A DNA stretch of 64,000 nucleotides from Cryptomeria japonica. Its lineage: Eukaryota > Streptophyta > Pinopsida > Cupressales > Cupressaceae. Position 1 is the stretch's first letter. Each line of letters opens with the position of its first letter. The notes under the pieces were generated by a model, which saw only the letters and a list, made by a program, of their open reading frames with translations, was not told the DNA's origin and ran no database searches. Positions 46,914 to 56,412 of this stretch are shown piece by piece. A program made the translations under genes and the position numbers. The DNA lies in NCBI RefSeq assembly GCF_030272615.1, contig NC_081405.1, forward strand, positions 161,266,694 through 161,330,693, read 5' to 3'.

Positions 46914-48060
46914 TCAGACAACACCTCCATCATATTCTTCTAGAGACAAAAACTTTCTCCGATCACCAGACATCTGGTGAGAACCACTATCAATAATCCA
47001 CTTATTAGAGTTGTCAATGCGAGAGACAAGTGCTTTCTTGTTAGACACTTCTTCCTTTATAGCTACAAACACTACGTCCTCATTCTCTTCATCCTTAGAT
47101 TCTTCATCAGTGACACCTTCATCAACTACAACAAGACAATTTCTTCTATTTCCTCCTTTATACTTTCTAAACCTCTCCGGTTTATCCTTATTGTCATTGT
47201 TAGGATAGTTAACAGCTATATGTCCTATCTTATTGCAGGAAAAACATTTTAAGGGAAGCTTACCTCTGTATTTTCCAGTGCCTTTTTGAAGTCTCATGGT
47301 GAGAAGAGCTTCAAACTCCATCAGAATCTCTTCATCACCCATACCTCTGCTTTGCATGGATTCATAATTGGTACTTACTTCTTTTCCTTTTCTGGTTGGT
47401 GCAACAAATGCTCTTAAAGATGAACCAGTCTTCTGAACATTGCCATCATAGCTATTCAACTCATATGCAGTCAATTTTTGCAATGATAGAGTCTAAGGAT
47501 ACTTTGGTTTTGTCGATAGACCTTAGTTCCTAAATAGCAGCAACTCTGATTGCATAGATCGGTAACAATGATCTCAAAACTTTACTAACAATGGTAGCAT
47601 CATCAATTATTCCACTAGTGCTCTTGATGTCTCCAACAACAGTCTTGATCCTTATGCCATATTGTTGAATGGTTTCCCCTTCAACCATCCTCATGTCTTC
47701 AAATTTTCCACTAAGGCTCTCTTCCTTAGCTTGCTTGACATGCTCATCACCACCATAAATAGTTTCCATTGTGTCCCATACATCCTTAGGAGTGTCCTTA
47801 TCTTGTACATCAATGAACTCAATATCAGACAAACTGCTAATAAGGGCTTCCATGACTTGCCCATTTTCTTGAATCTCTCTTTTTCTGATCATTGCTTAGA
47901 GTGCCAGTGGGGATTACATAGGCATTCTCAACATAGCTCCACTGTTGAGCACCCAAACTATTGATATAGATCTTCATTCTATCCTTCCATATTTTGAAGT
48001 TATCTCTATTGAACTTAGGACCTTCCCTCTTCATCATTAAAGCAATATTTTTTGCCTCAA
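46914..48060 (-). pseudogene. Element H gag and protease
   Basis: MMKREGPKFNRDNFKIWKDRM near 48037 (copia gag start), IQENGQVMEALISSLSDIEF, KFEDMRMVEGETIQQYGI and VSKVLRSLLPIY. Then the knuckle CFSCNKIGHIAVNY, in which the last Cys has become Tyr, a basic/acidic linker, and protease WIIDSGSHQMSG, which is one residue shorter than the usual DSGCSHHM. Frameshifts lie near 47890 and 47520. Confidence 0.88.
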
Positions 48061-48092
48061 GTGGTTAAGCTTATATCACTGAGGACCTGGAG

Positions 48093-48108
48093 TCACTCTG
48101 ATACCAAT
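48093..48108 (-). other. Primer binding site, element H
   Basis: The minus strand reads ATTGGTATCAGAGTGA directly after ...TTCATCA; initiator-Met tRNA type. Confidence 0.9.
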
Positions 48109-49549
48109 TGATGAATAATGATGAACAACAAATTCCCTGACTGGTACTAAGAGGGGGGGTGGTGAATCAGTACATACAAAAACTTCTCAACAACTTATCA
48201 AGTTAAAACAATGATAACCGGTTGTTTTCATTACTGAACTTAACCATGGCAATACTAATTAAACACAGTAAGACTTCAGACAGCTTAAACCAGTAAAACT
48301 GAATACTTCAAATATCACTCAATACTTGATAACTACTTCACCCATATTGCAAGTGTTGTATCAATAATACCATAACCATTAGCTCTGCATGCATGATCAC
48401 CTAAACAAAGAATACTCAATCATCACATGAAAAAAGCACAACTCATGACACACAGATTTTTCACGTGGAAACCCAAATGGGAAAAACCACGGTGGGGATG
48501 AATACCCACAAGCTTGTTTTGAACTCTTTTGAAGTCTACTTTGTTAGGAGCCTAGTCCGGTTAAAGACTTTACAATAAGGTTCTGCTAGGAATCGATCCT
48601 ATTAAAGATCACCCAGTTAAGGGATGGCTATATACCTTGTTAAAGGTTACCTTGCTAGAGGATTTGAAGAACTTAATGCACTTGAGTCACCTAGTTAGAG
48701 GTTTTACAATAAGCCTATTAAAGTTACTTGGTCAAGGTATTTTCCCTCTATTGAAATGGTTAGAAGACAACAAGTAAAACTCTGATCTGATAACAACACT
48801 ATATGCTAAGGCAGATCCTTTTCAGTTTCTCTACTTTGCAATCACACTGTGTAGTTTTCACTCACTCTACTTTGCAATCACACTTTGCATTTTTCACTCA
48901 CTAGTTTGGCAAGTATCTCATCACTTGGATAGACACACAACTTTTGCCAACAACTTAAAATAACAAACATCATCGACCTTATAGACAACAATTAGGTCGG
49001 TAACATAAACCCTAAACCCTAATCAATTTAGGTTTACAATTACAAGTGGTCCAATCCTAACCATCCAAACACATTACATAGAATGAAACAATCTCAAATA
49101 GATTACAAGTCATTTTGCATTGTCCATTCTTTACCACACATAAAAATCAATAACCCATCACACTTTCTTCTCATACCGCTAAGAAGAATGTTCATTCTTG
49201 AGGTAGATATTAAATGCAGTCGATCTTCATATGTAAGATCCTCAAAGAAATCCCTCACATGCACAAAACTGACATGGCATATCGATCTCATCCTTATCTC
49301 TTAGCTAACTCATCACATAATATCACTGATTGCATCGCACAAGCTAGATTGCCAAACCAAAAACCCTAGAGCTAAGACTACCAACCGATAGTCACACTTA
49401 GTGAAAACTTGACATTGGTTCACTACATGTCTTCATACCGGTTCTCCAACGTGATCATCAATAATAACTTCTTCCAATCTTCATACTGGTTGACGTATAC
49501 TTATTGACATCAATGACAACATATATTATCATATCATCATATGCCAACA
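48109..49549 (-). repeat. 5' LTR of element H
   Basis: Same sequence as 42251-43692 with scattered substitutions. Ends ...ATATGCCAACA, then ACTTG. It holds the same telomere-like pair (49007-49022). Confidence 0.93.
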
Positions 49550-49554
49550 ACTTG

Positions 49555-50490
49555 CACCTTGCAATCTACACATTTGGTCATATAGTGTTTGATTTGTTTC
49601 TTCTACTTTTCTTGTTATATCTTTTCTTCTTTCATATTCAGCTTCTTCTGGACTGAGATTGAGTTCTGTCAACCTTTCTATGAGCTCTCCTTGATTAGTA
49701 CTAGGTTCGTGCTTGTTTTGATTGAGAGTTAATGCTTCTTGGGAGGTACCATTAGTTTGTTTTTCCTATTGATTTGAGGCTTGCTTCTTTTTCCATTTCA
49801 TTTTTGCTTGTGCTTGTTGCTTGGTAGCTGTTTCTTCCCTTTCAATTGCAAGTTGTTCTTGTGTGTTTTCATATTCATCTTGTGGTTGGCTAGATGATGT
49901 GTTCTCTGGTGCAGTAAATTGTCCATACCCTAAGCCCGCTTTGTCTGTAGCCTGCTGAGTATGAGGTTGGATAGGTTCTAAGATACCTTCTTTTCTTTTT
50001 CCTATAGGACCTGTTCCAGTGTATCTCATTTTTTAAAGGATGTTAAATCCCTTTTCATACTTTTCTGTAGGCATTTTGACATTGTTGATCTTTTGTTGGA
50101 CTTCTTCATCCTTGTATAGCCATTGTAGCATATCTTTGTCTTTTGTTTCCTCTGATAAGGTCCCAACACTAACAAATGCTCCATCAAATATTGGAAGATG
50201 TTTCACAATTGGTTGTTGTTTAGAGTTTGATGGTTTTCCATAGGATTTAGGAGAAAGTGGTAATTGAGATAGAGATTATTCTCTGTTCCCTCAATCTCTT
50301 AGCTGCATTTGTTTTTCCATACTTGACAAAATTGAGGCAAACTATTTTTCTTTGGTTTGTGTGTTTGAAGATGATGCCTCCCTATTATGAGGAACAATGA
50401 CCTCTTGAGCTGGTTTGAGATTACTACAGTACTGTAATGGATTTGAATCTGCTAAGATCATGATTTCCTTCCCATTGTAGGGAAATTTTA
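49555..50490 (-). pseudogene. Element G protease-to-RT linker
   Basis: G coding resumes to the right of H. Readable pieces: HIPVQ-poor Gln/Lys-rich stretch, KAGLGYGQF (49908-49935, a Gly-rich block common after Tat protease), PIVKHLPIFDGAFVS and QWLYKDEEVQQKINNVKMP (50060-50240). Several stops. Confidence 0.65.
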
Positions 50491-50494
50491 GGTA

Positions 50495-50800
50495 CTAATG
50501 ATATGTTGATGGAACAACTTGTATGTCATGTATCCAAGGTTTTCCCAAGAGTATGTTGTATGATAGATCCAATTCTATAGCTTGGCATGTTGTGTCTTTC
50601 TGCAAAGGTCCCACTCTGATGGTTAATATCACAATTCCTTTAGAGGAACACTCTTCTTCATCATATGCTTTGATTGTTATCTTTTTTTGAGGATCCATTG
50701 CATCTTCAAAATAACCTAGAGTGTGGACAAGACTTAATGAGAAAATGTTTAATCAATCTTTCCCATCTATTAGGAAATGTTTAAAGAGCGTTCTATGAAT
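50495..50800 (-). pseudogene. Element G protease
   Basis: FLIDGKD, stop, LNIFSLSLVHTLGY (about 50760-50700; LIDG is the active site region), then ITIKAYDEEECSSKGIVIL and LDLSYNILLGKPWIHD, the typical end of Tat retropepsins. A stop lies right behind the active site. Confidence 0.8.
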
Positions 50801-51259
50801 GAGGACTTCAATTTGCAAGGGAGAATTATGGGGATGTTGCAAGGAATAAATGCTTGGATATGAAGGACATGGGCTTTGAATATGATCCTCTGAAATAGGT
50901 TTAATGACAATTATGGATATCCCTTGGGTAACTTCATCTTTGGGTGTATTGTTTGGTGATGATGCTATGGAAGGTTCTTGCAAGTTTTCAAGAGATGTAG
51001 GAATAAATGCCTTTGGAGAGTCAATTTTCTTATGGGGGTATGAGCCATTACTAGACATAGGTGCGCGATTTTGATCTTCCTCAACAAAATCCCTTAGGGA
51101 TCTCTTTAAGAGTTGCATAAAAGAGCCACCTTTCTTTGGATATGCATTTGAATCCTTATGAGGTTTTGACATAGTTGGCTTTTGATTTTGGACTTGTTTG
51201 ATTTCTCTGATATGTTGACCTGTTATGTCCTCTTCTTGTATTTTGCTTTGGTATTCCAT
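50753..51259 (-). pseudogene. Element G gag C-terminal region
   Basis: 168 open codons, hydrophilic, Pro/Ser/Asn-rich: QNQKPTMSKPHKD, GGSFMQLLKRSLRDFVEED, PLQIEVLIHRTLFKHFLIDG running into the protease. No capsid block or zinc knuckle is seen here or further upstream, so the capsid part seems lost. Confidence 0.6.
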
Positions 51260-51299
51260 GTTTCTATGATCTTCAACTATTTTGAATGTTTCTATTTAT

Positions 51300-51850
51300 G
51301 TTTCTTCGATCTTTTGTCTCTGCGCACTAGTTAAAACATGCATACATGTGTGTTGAATATTGTGCATGGATCCAATTGTCAATGTAGGTATGATAGAGTG
51401 ATATGACATGAAAAGATAATTCAAGTATTTGTAGATTTGTAAGTTTTTTGATCTTAGTTTGGAGTGCAATGATGATGATTTTGATAAAACCAAGTCCAAT
51501 AGGAATGATATATCCTACGATGTGGGACAAGGTTATCATGATCAAATGTTGCAATTTCATGATAGAGGATGATAGATCTTGATGAGAAACTATGTTTTAA
51601 GTGATTAATTTCATGATAGAGGATGATAGATCCTGATGAGAAACTATGTTTTAAGTGATTAGTTTATCAAAGAAGGTGTGATGTTGCACTTTAAGATGTT
51701 AGATATTAAACTTGTTGGAGATGAATAATTAAGAACCTTAGTATGTCTATCTTTGAATATATTTTAACAAAAGATAACGTGATTGAGTGACCGAGAAGAT
51801 GACCTAGTCTCCATGTTTGATTGTCTGAGAAATGGGTTATTTTTGTTTTC
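51300..51850. other. G leader segment without recognisable gene
   Basis: AT-rich. A direct repeat: ATTTCATGATAGAGGATGATAGATC...TGATGAGAAACTATGTTTTAAGTGATTA occurs at 51556-51605 and again at 51609-51661. Confidence 0.7.
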
Positions 51851-51864
51851 TAATTTTGGTGCAG

Positions 51865-52120
51865 TTTACCAGAAAAACTAACAAAATGACTAGAAACACT
51901 GTAAACTTACCAAGAACACTGCTATGCTGACCAGAAACGCTGACAAACTGACTGAGAATGCTGCTATACTGACCTAAAATGCTGTTATACTGACCAGAAA
52001 CGTTGACAAATTGACCATAAACGCTGGCAAAATTACCAGAAACACTGCTATACCGACAAAAAATGCTAACAAACTGACCAGGAACGCTGAGGAATAGACC
52101 AAAAATGCTATTATGTAGTG
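51865..52120. repeat. 21-bp tandem array 1 in G leader
   Basis: About 12 diverged units of the form CTGACCAGAAACGCTGACAAA, each 21 bases. On the minus strand they read as a 7-residue repeat (FVSVSGQ, YNSILGQ, YSSILSQ) without stops. Confidence 0.92.
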
Positions 52121-52309
52121 CAGTGACTCTAAAGTTCAAAATAGTGATGTTTAGACTCAACAAATTGGGTGTTTGAACTTAGGAGATTGTTGTTTTGACC
52201 TAACTTTTTGATTTTTAGACTTAGATAACTGATATTTAGACCTAGCAAGTGCAAACTAGGAGATCTAGTGTTGAAACATGAGCAATTTGACATTCAACCC
52301 AAAAGAGTT

Positions 52310-52560
52310 GTTGATTAGACAAGGGGAGCTGACATTTAGACTAGAAGAGATGACGTTTAGACCAAGACAGCTGACATTTAGACCAAGAGAGTTGATATTT
52401 AGACCAATAGTGTTGACATTTAGACTAGAAGAACTACTGTTTAGACTAGAAGAGCTGCTGTTTAGACCAAGAGAGCTGTTGTTTAGACAAGAAGCTCTGC
52501 TGTTTAGACCAAGAAGTTTGAAGTTTAAACTAGTGATGTTAGAACTTAGACTATGGTTAT
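52310..52560. repeat. 21-bp tandem array 2 in G leader
   Basis: About 11 units of the form GAGCTGCTGTTTAGACCAAGA, 21 bases each. The minus strand reads SSSLNSS-type heptads; the plus strand reads ELLFRPR. Confidence 0.93.
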
Positions 52561-52684
52561 TTTGACCCCAAGAGTTAATGTGTAGATTGAGAAAATTGAT
52601 GTTTATACCTAGCAAGCTCAACCTTGGAGAATTAATATTGAAATATGAGAAAGCTAACATTCATACCAAAAGAGCTGATGTTTG

Positions 52685-52915
52685 GACCATGAGAGCTATT
52701 GTTTAGACCGAAAGAGCTAATGTTTGGATTGAAAGTGCGACTGTTTGGACCAAAAGAGCTACTGTTTGGACTGAAAGTGTGACTATTTGGACCAAAAGAG
52801 CTACTGTTTGGACTGAAAGTGCAACTATTTGGACCAAAAGAGCTAATGTTTGGACTGAAAGTGCGACTGTTTGGACCAAAAGAGCTACTATTTGGACTGA
52901 AAGAGCTAATTTGCT
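52685..52915. repeat. 21/42-bp tandem array 3 in G leader
   Basis: Units of GAGCTACTGTTTGGACCAAAA alternate with GTGCGACTGTTTGGACTGAAA, giving a 42-base higher-order period. The minus strand reads SSFGPNS RTFSPNI heptads. Confidence 0.93.
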
Positions 52916-52937
52916 GTGAAACTTGTAAATTTGACAA

Positions 52938-53800
52938 TTTGAAGTTTGAGTTTGCAATTTTTGTTGTATTTCAATGGATGATATCTTGACTTGGATTACA
53001 AACACAGAATTCGAATTGTATTTTTGTTCCAAAGGACACATAAAGTGTATGTTCAAGAATCTTTAAAGAAAGCCCAAGTTTTCATGGGTTTTGAATAATT
53101 GAAAACACATCATTCAATCTATCCTAAGGAGATTGGCTTCATTATTAGTTCTTAGCCCACACTTGGTACCCTGTCAGCTCACACAACCTTGTCACCCCCT
53201 AAAGGGCACCTATTATTTTGCCTTTGTGAGAGCTAGTGGAGTCCTATTATGAGCCTAGCAATAAGGTCTCAAAAGGGGAGTTCACACATATGCTCAAGAG
53301 GGACATATGGTGAGTGTCTTAAGGAGAGATTCTTCCCCCTCCATGCACTAAGAATTTAATAATGTTCGGAGGTAAACCAGGTTGCTTCTAATTTTAATTG
53401 GAACTAGTAAGGGATCTGTTCGATGCGTCGGGGCATAAACTCAATTAAGACGTCTCCTAGCCTTGAAAACCAAGGTTGGATATACCCGAAGGTACGAAGG
53501 AGAGCTATTCCTGAGCACTGTCGTTGACTTAATTTTCATCAAATCACATTTATTTTATAGTGGGTTGGAGTACTTGGCATTACTCATTCCCACTTGGGTC
53601 ATTCCCCTCTCACTGACCTTAATGGCTTTGGCCTTATAGGCTCCTTGGGAGGGTAGGCCCGCTAAAGATATGCACTATTGAAAGAAAAAGATGAGTCTAG
53701 CTTTTTGATCACCTAAGAAAGGTGAGAGCATACTCGCCTATCATCAAAACGCATAAGACATGTTTGTTCATTTCCATTGTAATTAGTCTATGTGCCTAAT
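52938..53800. other. G leader, GC-richer block without repeats
   Basis: Between arrays 3 and 4. 53140-53700 is less AT-rich than its surroundings and free of the 21-bp motif. It contains CGATGCGTCGGGGC and ACCCGAAGGTACGAAGG. No gene recognised; the base composition suggests a structured leader RNA, which is a guess. Confidence 0.45.
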
Positions 53801-54009
53801 TTAAAAAAAAAAAGTGCAAAATCCTGTGGCTGCAAACAAAGTTAGTAGTTTATATTGCATTCTTTGACGACGAAATGGTTTATGACTCTGGTCTCTCACA
53901 GTGAAATAAATACCTGCAAAACCAATAATTTGCAAATTAGGTTCAGGGAAAATGACATCTAGAAGCAGAAATAAGAAATGCAAAATACAACATTTGAAAA
54001 ATCAATAAA

Positions 54010-54360
54010 AAACTAAAAAAGCCATCAAATTGACCAAGAACGCCATCATATGTGCTAAGAATGCTGCCAAATTGACCCAAAATGCTATTTTGCACACCAG
54101 AAACGTTGCTGAAGTGACCAAAAATGTTGTTGAACTAACTGAAAATGTTGTCAAATATACTAGAAATGCTATAGGACATACCAAAAAAGCTAAGGTATAG
54201 ACTGAAAAATGCAAAAATAGAAAAAAAACATTAAAAAAGAGTTGAGAAATCTCTCATAAACACCATTTGAGGTGCCAGGATGCTACAATAGAGACCAAGA
54301 ACGCTATTTAGGAGCCCGAGAGAGCTAATATGCACATCGAAAGAGCTAATCAACATGTCA
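54010..54360. repeat. 21-bp tandem array 4 in G leader
   Basis: At least eight units such as AAATTGACCAAGAACGCCATC and AAATTGACCCAAAATGCTATT, then looser units to 54360. Same 21-base period and related core as array 1. Confidence 0.88.
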
Positions 54361-54407
54361 ATGAAATTTCCTACAAGCAAACTTGTTAAAGCTCAAAGGG
54401 GCTAGGC

Positions 54408-54426
54408 CCCATGGTGGGCGCCAATT
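54408..54426 (-). other. Primer binding site, element G
   Basis: The minus strand reads TAATTGGCGCCCACCATGG, matching the TGGCGCCCACCATGGGG-type primer site of many plant gypsy elements (not initiator-Met). This independently separates G from the copia elements here. Confidence 0.8.
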
Positions 54427-54428
54427 AA

Positions 54429-55345
54429 TGTGATGCTAAAAATGTGGTAAATAGAAATGCATACACATATAATGAGACAATAAAACATAATGGAAAGCTT
54501 AATTGAAAACTAAATTAAAGATGCAAACCATAAGCCTTCCTTGAAATGTCCCATTTTTCTCTATTCTTGAGGACCTTGAAGGTGCTGGATTGATTGGCTC
54601 TTAGTGGAGCAATGACCTCCAAAGTGGCAACTCAAGAGTTGAGTAGCTACTTGATCATGATTGATTATGCAAATGACATGAAATGAATGAACTAAGAAAC
54701 TAGATTAACATGCTATAATTAATCGAAAATGCTAATTACTAGATGATTGAAATGAAAATGCCTATAGTAATGATGCTAAAAATATGAATGCAAGGGATCC
54801 TTATTGCTCCAAAATGAGGGGTGTTTATAGGAATTCCAAGGCCAAAGATGAGGTCACAGGAATCGACAGTCCAAATTTGATATGAAGATATCAAGGGCCA
54901 AGATTGAGGAAGTTGGAGAAGAGGTTGGAAGGAGGGACACTTGTCATCTCTGTGGTGACAAGTGTCAAGGGGCCTTGCTCATGAGAGGGCAAGTGTTCGA
55001 GGGAGGAGACATGTGGAAAAAGTGCCATGTGTCTCAAGGGGAGAATATCCACACCATAGGAGGTTAGGATAAGTAGGTTAGGATGTGCAAGATAGGATAG
55101 GGTTAGGTGGAATGGGTTAGGTTAGGGGATTGTTAGGTTAGGTGGTTAAAAGTTAGGAGCCATGTGCTTATTTGAATTTAGAAATTCAAATAATTAGGAA
55201 AATGATAATTAATCTCAACAAACTTTAGTTTGTTAATTTTAATTAGGGATAAAAGAATAGATTTATATGGGGGGAATTAATTAATTTAGAATTAATTAAT
55301 CAAATGGGGATATGAAATGAACTATGTAAATAAATCATGTAGATT
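54429..55345 (-). repeat. 5' LTR of element G
   Basis: The inner end TGTGATGCTAAAAATG follows the primer site. The outer end is estimated at about 55345, just before element D's ORF1 begins. No second copy was found to confirm it. It contains a perfect hairpin, a GGTTAGG cluster (55061-55150) and a minus-strand TATAAAT at about 55262-55268. Confidence 0.65.
54936..54966. repeat. Perfect 11-bp inverted repeat in G LTR
   Basis: GACACTTGTCA (54936-54946), a 9-base loop, then TGACAAGTGTC (54956-54966). Confidence 0.95.
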
Positions 55346-55358
55346 TAATTACTAGTAG

Positions 55359-56045
55359 ATGAATAGAGAAATTAATAAAATTGCTTGTGAATTCAATAAA
55401 AAATTCAAGATCAGCTTAGCACAACTTGATGAGTTACTGAAGAGACAAAGGCAGATTGGAGATTCCAGTGGACTTGGATTTGAGCAAGGACAGAGTTCCG
55501 GTACTGCTAATGAAGATCAAAACCATAAGGTATTGGTAAGGCAATTCAATGCTTCTAAATTCAATAGTAGATGTTTTGTTTGCAATAGATTTGGTCACAT
55601 GGCTAGGCAATGTAGAAACAAAGCAAATCAGAACCCTGATTCTGCTCCCGGTAAATGTTCTAAATGCAATAAAATTGGTCATAAGATAGAAGACTGTAGA
55701 ATGAATGTAAAATGCTATGCTTGTGGAAAATTTGGACATATGGTTAATCAGTGCAGGTCAAGCAATTTCATCGGTTTTAGGAAGGCAATTCAAAAGAACA
55801 ATGTTACATGTTATGCATGCAATGAAATTAGACATATTGCTAAGTTCTGTAGAAGCAGAAGTCCACTGGTTGGCAATGGAGGATCAAATGAAAAAGGAAA
55901 AGAGAAGGTTAGTGAAATTCGACAAGATCATACTCAGAGATGGGTGAGGAAGACTGAAGAGCAATCATCAGATGGGAATATCTCGGTTACCTATCCGACA
56001 GAAGAGGCTTCTCCTGCATTGGTAGTGAGCTCATTGGGTAACTAA
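55359..56045 (+). pseudogene. ORF1 of element D: four CCHC zinc knuckles, 5'-truncated
   Basis: 228 open codons starting at an ATG that is probably internal. The block LAQLDELLKRQRQIGDSSGLGFEQG matches C. Knuckles: CFVCNRFGHMARQC (residues 72-85), CSKCNKIGHKIEDC (100-113), CYACGKFGHMVNQC (119-132) and CYACNEIRHIAKFC (151-164; the Gly before His is Arg). Then a basic EKGKEKVSEI...WVRK segment and an acidic end to the stop at 56043-56045. Four knuckles are more than the single one usual in copia gag; this resembles cellular nucleic-acid-binding proteins. It is the longest intact frame of this family here. Confidence 0.85.
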
Positions 56046-56412
56046 GACATATGCCTTAGGGGCAGGAAAAAATTCATGGAAGATGATGCATATGCCCCTA
56101 GAGGAGATTCTAGAAGATGTTCTAGATATTGGAGAGGACTATCTGGCATGGATATGTTCAGAGTGAGATCCGGTATCTTTCATCGGGAGTCATTTATGTC
56201 AATGGAAGATTTGGATTTTCTCTCAATGGATAAATGGTTGAATACACTTCATTATTAACCACCCTGCATTCAAAGAGAGATTCAGAGCAACTTAGTGCGA
56301 TCATAGGCTATTCAGAGGCAATCAAAATTCTTCTTGAGCGATCACACCGACGTTTGGAAGAATGTGTTGGAGGTTTCTACCGAGAGTGATCTAAAGGTAT
56401 TTTTCTGGAATC
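56046..56412 (+). other. ORF1-ORF2 spacer of element D
   Basis: About 370 bases, no clear frame, with TATGCCTTAGGGGCAG as in C. ORF2 begins at ATG 56413. Confidence 0.6.

Larger units (their letters stand above)
42251..49549 (-). mobile_element. Element H: full-length Ty1/copia element
   Basis: Two LTRs of nearly equal length (42251-43692 and 48109-49549), primer site 48093-48108, gag, protease, integrase, RT and RNase H in copia order on the minus strand. It is flanked by exact ACTTG duplications (42246-42250 and 49550-49554) and inserted in G's linker between protease and RT. Inactivated by stops, frameshifts and lost protease/integrase residues. Confidence 0.95.
37200..55345 (-). mobile_element. 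Element G: Tat-like Ty3/gypsy element with two nested insertions
   Basis: Minus strand: 5' LTR (54429 to about 55345), primer site (54408-54426), long leader with 21-bp repeats, gag C-part/protease, linker, reverse transcriptase, RNase H, second (archaeal-type) RNase H, integrase ending at 37200. The double RNase H before integrase and the MPGLDLELIMHHLNV block before RT are typical of the Tat/Ogre group (established knowledge). It is interrupted by solo LTR S2 and copia element H. No capsid region and no 3' LTR are recognised. Confidence 0.85.

Noticed and set aside
51865-54360. CRISPR-like array
   Set aside because: Units are 21 bases with no unique spacers between them and no cas genes; it is a tandem repeat.
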